Shown here one piece after another: positions 7,931-14,980 of a DNA stretch of 18,576 bases. Location: assembly GCA_002420085.1 (NCBI GenBank), contig DIHI01000080.1, positions 54,711 to 73,286 of the forward strand. Reading direction: 5' to 3'. This stretch comes from Lysobacterales bacterium UBA5700 (lineage in GTDB: Bacteria > Pseudomonadota > Gammaproteobacteria > Xanthomonadales > Xanthomonadaceae). Each line of letters begins with the position of its first letter. Position 1 is the first letter of the stretch. Below the pieces are notes generated by a model. The model worked only from the letters and a program-made list of their open reading frames with translations. It had not been told where the DNA came from and searched no databases. The position numbers and the translations under genes were made by a program.

Positions 7931-8722
7931 ATGGCGGAACCAAGCACCCTGTCGATGAGCAAGGCCGAGCTGATGGAGCGGGCGAAGCGCAGGATGAGCG
8001 AGCACCTGGACGCGCTGCCGGCCTGGTCCACGGCCGAGAAGCTGGCCTTGACCTGTCGCATCCTGCACAGCCAGGGCCACGATTCCGGTCTGGCCGGGCA
8101 GATCACTGCGCGTGCCGAGCAGGATGGCCACTTCATCACCCAGCAATGGGGTCTGGGCTTCGATGAGATCTCGGTCGGCAATCTGGTGACGGTCGATGCC
8201 GATCTCGAAGTCCAACAGGGTGCTGGCATGGCCAATCCGGCCAACCGTTTCCACATGTGGATCTACCGCGCCCGCCCGGATGTGCGCTGCATCGTCCACA
8301 CCCATCCGGCGCATGTCTGTGCTCTGTCGATGCTCGGGCGGCCGTTGGCGATCAGCCACATGGACACTTGCTTGCTGTACGAGGACGTGGCGTTCCTCGA
8401 CCACTGGCCAGGGGTGCCGGTGGGCAACAGCGAGGGTGAGATCATCACCCAGGCATTGGCCGATCGCCGCGCCGTGCTGCTGGCTCACCACGGTCTGCTG
8501 GTGGCGGCCGGCTCGGTGGAAGAAGCCTGTGTGATCGCCCTGGCGTGTGAACATGCCGCCCGTCTGCAATTGCTGGCCGAGGCGAGCGGGACGATCCTGC
8601 CGATCCGGCCGGAACTGGCGCGCGAGGCCCACGATTGGCTGCTGCGTGACGAGCGGGTTCGGGCCGGCTTCCACTACCGGGCGCGCAAGATCCTGCGCGA
8701 GCAACCCGACTGCATGCTGTGA
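7931..8722 (+). CDS. Class II aldolase/adducin family enzyme
   Basis: This 263-residue enzyme belongs to the zinc-dependent class II aldolase/adducin family. Its members do retro-aldol cleavage of sugar phosphates or decarboxylate 3-oxo acids. The zinc ligands are visible as H123 and H125 in IVHTHPAH and H177 in LLAHHGLL. GHDSGLAGQITAR (49-61) is the phosphate/substrate loop, and E79 in GFDEIS is at the position of the catalytic acid. I chose ATG 7931 because GGAAG (7921-7925) is correctly spaced; a GTG at 7904 in the same frame would add nine residues. It closes the six-gene cluster, 108 bases after the cupin gene. The substrate is unknown; the divergent phosphate loop suggests it may not be a sugar phosphate. 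Confidence 0.9.
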   Translation: MAEPSTLSMSKAELMERAKRRMSEHLDALPAWSTAEKLALTCRILHSQGHDSGLAGQITARAEQDGHFITQQWGLGFDEISVGNLVTVDADLEVQQGAGMANPANRFHMWIYRARPDVRCIVHTHPAHVCALSMLGRPLAISHMDTCLLYEDVAFLDHWPGVPVGNSEGEIITQALADRRAVLLAHHGLLVAAGSVEEACVIALACEHAARLQLLAEASGTILPIRPELAREAHDWLLRDERVRAGFHYRARKILREQPDCML

Positions 8723-8816
8723 ACGGTCCGGCTGCGTTGGCTGGGGGCGTCAGCCACCGGCCTCGCCAGCCACGGGCCGAGCCACGGACCAAGCCACGGA
8801 CTTGATCGGGCCGTTC
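8721..8816. repeat. Convergent intergenic spacer with three 12-bp tandem repeats inside a long inverted repeat
   Basis: Between the convergent aldolase and QEGLA-protein genes, a 12-base unit occurs three times in tandem at 8768-8779, 8780-8791 and 8792-8803: AGCCACGGGCCG, AGCCACGGACCA and AGCCACGGACTT. A degenerate fourth copy may start near 8752. The block is flanked by GAACGGTCCG (8721-8730) and CGGGCCGTTC (8807-8816). These pair over ten bases with one G-U and could form the base of a structure that ends transcription from both sides. There is no T-run, so a simple intrinsic terminator is not supported. Confidence 0.6.
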
Positions 8817-10074
8817 ATAGCCGATCGATTCGGATGCGGTTGGCGAACAGCGAGAATGCCAGGGTTCCGGCCAGGCCGTTGACCCGCTGCATCCACGGCG
8901 GCAGGTACTCGGGCGGGGCGACCACGCCCTCGGAAATCAGGGTGGTCAGGATATCGACCTCGTCCAGTCCCAGTTTGCCGACGAACAGGGTGCGGGCGCG
9001 ATCGAGACGCCGTTGCGCCAACGAGTGTCGGAAGAAGGTGTGCATCTCGATCAGGCCGTGCAGGTAGACGCCGTCCTTGGTGAATGCCGATCCGCCATCG
9101 AGCGGTACGCCACGAAACACCCGCTGGCTGGAGGCAAAGCTGTCGTGGGCGGTCTGGCCGGCGTCCAGGAACCAGCGAAACACCTCGATGAAGTCGGCGC
9201 CCGAAAGCGCCATGTCGATGGCGAGGGTGCGCAGGCTGATCCGCTTCATGCGCTCGATATCCATCACCCCGGAAATCAGTTCGGCGAACACCGCCAGTCC
9301 TTCCTGGGTGGCCAGGGTGTGCGGTGCGGTCCGTCCGAGTGATTTCAGGTAAGGCTGTTCGCGGCCGTTGAGGGCCGTCAAGGTGTGGACGTAGGCTTCG
9401 TGCTGGAGCAACTGATTGCGGTCGTAGGCGCTGAAGCAGGTGCCGCCGCGCAGACGGATGCGAGCGGCGCCAGCGGCAGCCTTGGCGGTCAGGTCGGGGT
9501 CGATGACCACAGTGACCGGATGGCGGACGAAGAAGCGTTCCAGCTCGGCTTGCAGATCGGCGCGCAGGAGTTCCGGTGGAATGCAGTAGTCGGCGTCGGC
9601 CGGCAGCAGGTCGCGATCGAGCTCGTCGGCGATGCCGAGGAAATGACGGGCGGCATCGAGATTGCCGACCGCGCCGCCGGGCAAGGGGTCGCCTGGACGT
9701 CCGAACAGGGCGATCGAGCGTGCGCCGGCCTCGGCGTGGCCGGCATGTTCGATCAGTTCCGCCGCAAGCGACCAGCTTTCGATGCGGCGCAGCAAATACC
9801 GGCCGACCGGATGCTGGCGATCGACTTCACCCGCAATCTCGGCCAAGGCGATTCGGGCCGGCCCGAGATCGGGTCGGGGATAGTCGTAGCGGGGCAGACG
9901 GGCACGGCCGGCCTGCCAGTCGGCCAGGAAGGTATCGCGCAGCGAAGCCGGCCAGGCCACTGCCGGCAACAGCCGGATCGAACCGACGGCAGCCACCAGA
10001 CGGGCGTCGAGCTGGCAATGGCGCAGAGTCTCACGATCGAGCTGCGGAGCGGACTGCGGCTCAGTCGGCGCCAT
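8815..10074 (-). CDS. QEGLA-motif protein, DUF1704/MATCAP-type putative zinc metallopeptidase
   Basis: This 419-residue protein belongs to the DUF1704 family, often labelled 'flavohemoglobin expression-modulating QEGLA motif protein'. It carries HEAYVH at 225-230, an HExxxH zinc motif, followed by TQEGLAVFAE (256-265) with the namesake QEGLA and a glutamate that could be the third ligand. The eukaryotic members MATCAP1/2 are tyrosine carboxypeptidases acting on tubulin and use this HExxxH motif, so a bacterial peptidase activity is a fair inference; the flavohaemoglobin label is not evidence of function. No signal peptide or membrane helix is seen, so it is probably cytoplasmic. Its ATG overlaps the end of rsgA by 14 bases, with AAGGAA just upstream, so translation is likely coupled to rsgA. 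Confidence 0.88.
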   Translation of the reverse strand: MAPTEPQSAPQLDRETLRHCQLDARLVAAVGSIRLLPAVAWPASLRDTFLADWQAGRARLPRYDYPRPDLGPARIALAEIAGEVDRQHPVGRYLLRRIESWSLAAELIEHAGHAEAGARSIALFGRPGDPLPGGAVGNLDAARHFLGIADELDRDLLPADADYCIPPELLRADLQAELERFFVRHPVTVVIDPDLTAKAAAGAARIRLRGGTCFSAYDRNQLLQHEAYVHTLTALNGREQPYLKSLGRTAPHTLATQEGLAVFAELISGVMDIERMKRISLRTLAIDMALSGADFIEVFRWFLDAGQTAHDSFASSQRVFRGVPLDGGSAFTKDGVYLHGLIEMHTFFRHSLAQRRLDRARTLFVGKLGLDEVDILTTLISEGVVAPPEYLPPWMQRVNGLAGTLAFSLFANRIRIDRL

Positions 10075-11149
10075 GCTTTTCCTTCACGCGCTTGTTGAGT
10101 GCCTTGGTGAGGACGCGGGCGTGGGCCTTGCTGGCCAGCCGCTGGGCGAGGCGATCACCGGCCTCGGCCGCCTCGGCATGCAGCTTGAAGTAGTTGGCCA
10201 GGCGATCGCGGTCGAGCCGGCCCTCGCGCTCGGCATCACGCAGGGCACAGCCCGGTTCGCGCTGGTGCCGGCAATCGCGGAAACGGCAGTGTTCGGTCAG
10301 GGCGGCGATGTCCTCGAAGCCATCGTCGATGCGTTCCTCACCGGTGAGCTTGAGTTCGCGCATGCCGGGCGTGTCGATCAGGCAGGCACCTTGAGGCAGC
10401 GGAATCAGGACACGCGCGGTAGTGGTGTGCCGGCCCCGGCTGTCGGTGGTTCGAACCGTGCCGGTCTTCATGCGTTCGCTGCCGAGCAGGCTGTTGCTCA
10501 GGGTCGATTTGCCGGCACCCGAGGAGCCGACCAGAACCACGGTGCGGCCCGGTCCAAGCCAGGGCAGCAGGGCGTCCAGGCTGGCCCGATCGCGACCATT
10601 GACGGCCCGGATCGCGATGCCGGCAGCGGCGATGTCGGACAGGGCCGCCAGTGCGGCCTCCAGGTCGGGGCACTGGTCGCGCTTGGTCAGCACGATCACC
10701 GGTTCGGCGCCGCTGCCGCTGATCACGGCCAGATAGCGCTCGATCCGGCGGGGATTGAAGTCGCCGTCGAGGCCACAGACGATCAGCACGGTATCGATGT
10801 TGGCAGCGATCGGTTGACTGCGGTAATGCTCGCCGGCCGCCGCACGCTTGAGCAGGCTGCGTCGGGGCAGCACAGCGATGACCTCGTCGCCATTCGGGCT
10901 CAGTTCGACCCAGTCGCCGACACAGGCACGGGCTTCCGGATCGAACCGGGGTCGCGCCCAGGCTGCCGGTGCCGGCAGGCGAACCTGGGCGTCCGGGCCG
11001 CGTGCCAGGTCGTAGGCATCGCGGTGCTGGCCGATCACCCGGGCGATCGGGCCACGCCCAGCCAGGAGCCGGTGTGCCTCGGCGTCGTCCGGCCAGCCGA
11101 TCATGCGCAGGTCGACGAGGGCGTCGGGGGCGATCTCGGATGCGATCAT
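10061..11149 (-). CDS. rsgA: Ribosome small-subunit-dependent GTPase A
   Basis: RsgA is a circularly permuted GTPase that helps mature and proofread the 30S ribosomal subunit. The 362 residues show an OB-fold region (about 25-110), then G4 TKRD (155-158), P-loop GSSGAGKST (208-216), G3 DTPG (259-262) in permuted order, and a C-terminal zinc knuckle with C288, C293, H295 and C301. The reading frame continues about 90 codons upstream, but that part has no family resemblance, so I place the start at ATG 11149. No clear Shine-Dalgarno sequence precedes it, and an internal ATG at residue 16 is a possible alternative. The downstream QEGLA-protein gene overlaps its stop by 14 bases. Confidence 0.95.
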   Translation of the reverse strand: MIASEIAPDALVDLRMIGWPDDAEAHRLLAGRGPIARVIGQHRDAYDLARGPDAQVRLPAPAAWARPRFDPEARACVGDWVELSPNGDEVIAVLPRRSLLKRAAAGEHYRSQPIAANIDTVLIVCGLDGDFNPRRIERYLAVISGSGAEPVIVLTKRDQCPDLEAALAALSDIAAAGIAIRAVNGRDRASLDALLPWLGPGRTVVLVGSSGAGKSTLSNSLLGSERMKTGTVRTTDSRGRHTTTARVLIPLPQGACLIDTPGMRELKLTGEERIDDGFEDIAALTEHCRFRDCRHQREPGCALRDAEREGRLDRDRLANYFKLHAEAAEAGDRLAQRLASKAHARVLTKALNKRVKEKHGAD

Positions 11150-11341
11150 GGTCGCGGTCGATCGCCGTGGCCGGCGCGGTGTTGGCGATGTGGAACGGGA
11201 CAGGTCACCGCAGCAGTGTAGCGCCGGCTGTGCCGGGATGGCGTCGGGGCCATGCCGATCCTCGATGACGGCAAGTCCATGACGGTGTGTACGGGCGGCA
11301 GCGGCGGCTGTCTGGAGTCGCCGCAGCGGACGATGATCGGG

Positions 11342-11347
11342 TACGCT
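11342..11347 (+). promoter_or_regulatory. Possible -10 box upstream of alaA
   Basis: TACGCT at 11342-11347 lies about 34 bases before the alaA ATG, followed by an AT-rich leader (around 11359-11369). No -35 box of good quality is visible 16-18 bases upstream, so this is a weak call. The rest of the 230-base divergent rsgA/alaA spacer shows no other feature I can support. Confidence 0.25.
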
Positions 11348-11380
11348 GTGCGCTGCAACATTTTTCTTCCGATGACCGCC

Positions 11381-12628
11381 ATGAATCATTCCCCCGTCGC
11401 CATCTGCCAGCGACTGCATCAGGTCCGTTACGAGATTCGCGGCGAGCTAGCCCGCCGTGCGCGTGAGCTGGAGGCCGAGGGTCGTGAGCTGATCAAGCTC
11501 AATATCGGCAATCCGGGCGCGTTCGGGTTCCGGGCACCGGATCACATTGGCCGGGCGATCGCCGAGCGGATCGACGAAACCGATGCCTACTGCCACCAGC
11601 AGGGCTTGCCGGAGGCGCGCGAGGCGATCGCTGCCCTGCATCGCAGTCGTGGGGTTGCCGGGGTCGGGCCGGAACGGGTGTTCGTGGGCAACGGCGTCAG
11701 CGAGTTGATCGGCCTGGCCCTGCGTGCCCTGCTCAATCCTGGTGACGAGGTGCTGCTGCCGAGCCCCGATTATCCATTGTGGAGCGCGGCGACCATCCTC
11801 AATGACGGTCAGCCGGTCTATTACCGGTGTCCGGCCGATTCCGGCTTCCTGCCGGACCCGGATGCGATCGAGGCAGCGATCGGGCCACGCACGCGCGCCC
11901 TGGTGGTCATCAATCCCAACAATCCGACCGGGGCAAGCTATCCGCGCGATCTGCTGGAGCGCCTGGTGGCGATTGCCGCCCGACACCGGCTGTTGCTGCT
12001 GAGCGATGAGATCTACGACGGCATCCTTTACGACGATGCCGATTTTCAGCCGCTGGCGCCCCTGGCCGGCGAGGTGCCCTGCCTGAGTTTCGGCGGCCTG
12101 AGCAAGGTCCACCGGGCCTGCGGCTGGCGGGTGGGATGGGCGGTGCTGACCGGCGCACCGGTGCGAATCGGCGAATACCACCATGCGCTCGACCTGCTCG
12201 GCGCCCTGCGCCTGTGCGCCAATGTGCCGGGTCAGACGGCGGTGACTGCGGCGTTGGCCGGGCCGGACACGATCACGCCGTTGTGCCGACCCGGCGGACG
12301 GCTGCATGAAACCCGTCGGGTGGTGATCGAACGCTGCCGGGACAGCGCGTTTCTCGACCTGGTCGCGCCGGACGCGGCCCTGTATGCCTTCCCGTCGGTG
12401 CGGGGCGATCGCGTGCCGGCGTTCGATGACCATCGTTTCGCGCTCGACCTGCTCGAACGCGAGAATCTGCTGATCGTGCCGGGTTCGAGTTTCAATCTGA
12501 GCGAGCGCAATCATTTCCGGATCACCCTGTTGCCGGATGCGGCCACCATGGCGATCGTGTTCGACCGGATCGAGCGGGCATTGCAGCGCTGGGCCGGATC
12601 GTGTGCGGAGGCGCGCAGTGTCGCCTGA
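11381..12628 (+). CDS. alaA: Alanine transaminase AlaA-like class I/II aminotransferase
   Basis: This 415-residue PLP-dependent fold-type I aminotransferase most likely transfers an amino group from glutamate to pyruvate to make alanine, in the cytoplasm. It shows KLNIGNPGAFGF near the N-terminus (the substrate loop typical of AlaA), PNNPTG near 185, DEIYDG near 210 and FGGLSKVHRACGWRVGW with the PLP lysine at 242. A conserved arginine for the substrate carboxylate lies in NHFRITLL near the end. The in-frame ATG at 11372 is an equally possible start; I use 11381 because the family N-terminus matches from there. Its last 11 bases overlap the SGNH-hydrolase gene. AlaA is the best match among close aminotransferases, but substrate preference is not proven by sequence. 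Confidence 0.85.
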   Translation: MNHSPVAICQRLHQVRYEIRGELARRARELEAEGRELIKLNIGNPGAFGFRAPDHIGRAIAERIDETDAYCHQQGLPEAREAIAALHRSRGVAGVGPERVFVGNGVSELIGLALRALLNPGDEVLLPSPDYPLWSAATILNDGQPVYYRCPADSGFLPDPDAIEAAIGPRTRALVVINPNNPTGASYPRDLLERLVAIAARHRLLLLSDEIYDGILYDDADFQPLAPLAGEVPCLSFGGLSKVHRACGWRVGWAVLTGAPVRIGEYHHALDLLGALRLCANVPGQTAVTAALAGPDTITPLCRPGGRLHETRRVVIERCRDSAFLDLVAPDAALYAFPSVRGDRVPAFDDHRFALDLLERENLLIVPGSSFNLSERNHFRITLLPDAATMAIVFDRIERALQRWAGSCAEARSVA

Positions 12629-13265
12629 GCCGGCTGCGCCGAAGCGCTGGCTGGCGCTCGGCGACAGCTATACGATCGGCGAGGGTGTGGCCGAGTCGGA
12701 GCGTTGGCCGAGTCAGTTGTCGATGTTGCTTGCCGATGCCGGGGTCGTGGCGGCCGCACCGGAGGTGCTGGCGACCACGGGTTGGACCAGTGACGAACTG
12801 CTGGCTGCGATGTCGCAGGCCGACCTGGTCGGACCGTTCGACTGGCTGTGCTTGTTGATCGGGGTCAACGATCAGTATCGCGGCCGCAGTGTCGTCGAGT
12901 ACGGCCGCACGCTGCGCGCCCTGCACCAACGGATCGATGCTCTGGTCGGTGGGCACGCCGAGCGGGTGGTGGTGCTGTCGATTCCGGACTGGGGCAGAAC
13001 GCCGTTCGCCCAGTCTGCACAGATCCAGTCCCAGGGCCGTGACCCTGGCCGGATCGCGCTTGAGATCGATGGCTTCAACGCTCACGCGCAGGCCGAGGCC
13101 ACCGCCCAGGGCTACGCCTGGCTGGACATCACCGATCTCGGTCGCCGGCATGCCGACGATCCGAGCATGCGGGTAGCCGATGATCTGCATCCATCGGCGA
13201 GAATGTATGCGCTGTGGGCCGAACGACTGTTGCCGCTGGCGCTTCGAGCGCTCGCTACCAGATGA
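12618..13265 (+). CDS. SGNH/GDSL-type hydrolase, cytoplasmic
   Basis: This 215-residue serine hydrolase of the SGNH superfamily carries all four blocks: GDSY with the nucleophile serine at 17, a glycine at 55, GVND with asparagine 84, and DDLHP with the catalytic D188-x2-H191 pair. Such enzymes cleave esters or thioesters of lipids, sugars or small acids. Many gammaproteobacterial relatives (TesA/TAP type) have a signal peptide, but this one starts directly before the fold, so it should be cytoplasmic. The start is GTG 12618: GGAGG lies six bases before it, and the overlap with the alaA stop implies translational coupling. The frame upstream of this GTG lies inside alaA. The substrate is unknown. 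Its stop overlaps the convergent lipoprotein gene by 11 bases. Confidence 0.88.
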   Translation: MSPEPAAPKRWLALGDSYTIGEGVAESERWPSQLSMLLADAGVVAAAPEVLATTGWTSDELLAAMSQADLVGPFDWLCLLIGVNDQYRGRSVVEYGRTLRALHQRIDALVGGHAERVVVLSIPDWGRTPFAQSAQIQSQGRDPGRIALEIDGFNAHAQAEATAQGYAWLDITDLGRRHADDPSMRVADDLHPSARMYALWAERLLPLALRALATR

Positions 13266-13560
13266 AATTGAGCGAGATCACCACCGGTTCGGACTGACCC
13301 GGCTCGAAGCGGGCCGAGCATTCGACGGTCTGGGTCTTCTCACTCGACAGTCCGGGATCGAGAACCACCGGCCCACGCAGCGAACTGACACCTGCGGCAT
13401 CGGTTTGCAGGGTCGAGCGCAACAGGTGCGGATCGAGTCGGAATGGCTTGTCGCCGAGTCGTTCCGCGACCGCGTTCTCGCAGGCGGTCACGATCTTGCC
13501 ATCGTTGCCGGCACAGCCAATCAGTGTGCCGATCAGAATGAACAGAATGCAGGTACGCAT
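13255..13560 (-). CDS. Small putative lipoprotein
   Basis: This 101-residue protein begins MRTCILFILIGTLIGC, a short positively charged start and a hydrophobic run ending in a lipobox (LIGC, lipidated cysteine at 16), followed by AGND. Lipidation would anchor it in a membrane facing the periplasm; the residues after the cysteine do not include an Asp at +2, so sorting to the outer membrane is plausible. The mature part (about 85 residues) has a further cysteine pair (27 and about 81) that could form a disulfide, and it matches no family I recognise. A purine-rich stretch precedes ATG 13560. It faces the gspF homologue across a 186-base spacer and overlaps the SGNH-hydrolase gene tail to tail. 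Confidence 0.75.
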   Translation of the reverse strand: MRTCILFILIGTLIGCAGNDGKIVTACENAVAERLGDKPFRLDPHLLRSTLQTDAAGVSSLRGPVVLDPGLSSEKTQTVECSARFEPGQSEPVVISLNFIW

Positions 13561-13731
13561 GGTCGGTTCCCGATCCCTCCATCGTGGTTCCGAGCGGATG
13601 TTCCGCAGCCTAGCGCATCGTCGAAGCCACTGCCATGCGCACCGCAGCATGGTTGCCGAAGCGCCGACCGACGGTCGTCATGATTCGAGCGCGCGACACC
13701 CACCACGCCCCCTGGGAGGCGTGCCGCAGAC

Positions 13732-13747
13732 TGCTAGACTTCGTCCA
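13732..13747 (+). promoter_or_regulatory. Extended -10 promoter giving a possibly leaderless gspF mRNA
   Basis: TG-C-TAGACT (13732-13740) is a recognisable extended -10 element. Only six bases separate it from the ATG at 13747, so transcription would start on or next to the A of the start codon. No Shine-Dalgarno sequence is present before this ATG, which fits a leaderless transcript. The rpoH gene in this window shows the same geometry. Confidence 0.45.
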
Positions 13748-14937
13748 TGCCGGCATTCAAATACGAAGCGCTCAGCGCCGACGGACGCTCCCAGCAGGGC
13801 GTGATCCAGGCCGATACCGCCCGGGCCGCACGCGGCCTGCTGCGCGAGCGCGGCCTGGCGCCGATCGCCGTGGCCGAGTTGGTGGGAGCCGATGGCGAGC
13901 GCGGTCGGCTGACCAGCACCGGACGGGTGGTGTTCACCCGGCAACTGGCAACCCTGGTCAAGGCCGGTCTGCCCCTGGAAGAAGCGCTGGCGGCGCTGGC
14001 CGAGGGCGCCGAGGGGCGGACCCAGGCGATCACCCTGTCGCTGCGCGCGCGGGTGATGGAGGGCGCCACTCTGGCAGCGGCACTGGCCGAGTTTCCGGGC
14101 GCGTTCGATGCGCTGTTCCGAGCCACGGTGGCGGCCGGTGAACAGAGTGGCCGACTGGATGTGGTGCTGGCGCGACTGGCCGATCATCTGGAGTCACGCG
14201 ATGCCCAGCGCCGGCAATTCATCGCCGCGTTGACCTATCCCACCCTGCTGACCGTGGTCGCGGTGCTGGTGGTGGCGGGACTGGTCGCCTATGTGGTGCC
14301 GCAGGTGGCCGAGGTGTTTACCCGCAGCGGTCAGCACCTGCCCCTGCCGACCCGCGCCCTGCTGGCCTTGACCGACATGCTCACCACGATCGGGCCGTGG
14401 CTGCCCCTGCTGCTGGTGCCGGTCGCCTTGCTCGGTGTGGTGGCGCGTGGCAATCCCGGCCACCGCCGCCGTTGGCATCGTGGGTTGTTGGCCATGCCGG
14501 TGTTGGGTGTGCTGATCGTCAAGGCCGATGCGGCGCGATTCGCGCGCACCCTGGCCTTGCTCGGCGGCAGCGCCGTGCCCTTGCTGGATGCCCTCCGGCT
14601 GGCCCGTTCGACCGTGGCCAACCAGGTGCTTGCCGAGCAGATCGACCAGGCGACCGCACGGGTGCGCGAGGGGATGCCGCTGTCGCGGGCATTGGCCCGG
14701 ACCGAGCGTTTTCCGGCCGTGGCCTTGCGCCTGATCGCCAGCGGTGAGCGTGCCGGTCGGCTGGATGCCATGCTCGACGAAGCCGCCGACCAACTCGAAC
14801 GCGAATTGCGAACCGTGATCGAAGTCGTCGGCAGTACCCTCGGTCCGGCGGTCATACTAGTGGTCGGCGGTCTGGTGCTGTTCATCGTGCTGGCGATCCT
14901 GCTGCCGATCTTCCAAATGAACCAGTTGATCCGTTGA
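13747..14937 (+). CDS. gspF: Type II secretion/type IV pilus inner-membrane platform protein (GspF/PilC family)
   Basis: This 396-residue protein has the canonical GspF/PilC layout: N-terminus MPAFKYEALSADGR, two T2SSF domains (about 60-183 and 264-387), and three membrane helices at about 162-184, 214-234 and 364-388. Each T2SSF domain has the family pattern of LAxLxxAGLPLxxAL and GExSGRLD (131-138) or GERAGRLD (343-350). In type II secretion and type IV pilus machines this protein is the inner-membrane platform that couples the ATPase to pseudopilus or pilus growth. No ATPase, pseudopilin or secretin gene is next to it; the following gene is ftsE, 43 bases away. The symbol is by family only; PilC-type membership is possible. 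Start ATG 13747 is fixed by the family N-terminus. Confidence 0.9.
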   Translation: MPAFKYEALSADGRSQQGVIQADTARAARGLLRERGLAPIAVAELVGADGERGRLTSTGRVVFTRQLATLVKAGLPLEEALAALAEGAEGRTQAITLSLRARVMEGATLAAALAEFPGAFDALFRATVAAGEQSGRLDVVLARLADHLESRDAQRRQFIAALTYPTLLTVVAVLVVAGLVAYVVPQVAEVFTRSGQHLPLPTRALLALTDMLTTIGPWLPLLLVPVALLGVVARGNPGHRRRWHRGLLAMPVLGVLIVKADAARFARTLALLGGSAVPLLDALRLARSTVANQVLAEQIDQATARVREGMPLSRALARTERFPAVALRLIASGERAGRLDAMLDEAADQLERELRTVIEVVGSTLGPAVILVVGGLVLFIVLAILLPIFQMNQLIR

Positions 14938-14980
14938 CCGCCATGCCGCCTGCCCCCCAGCCACCGACAGGATCCACCCC

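Noticed and set aside
7337..8704. A 455-codon open frame on the minus strand opposite the cupin and aldolase genes
   Set aside because: Antisense shadow of two motif-bearing genes; no ribosome site and no domain.
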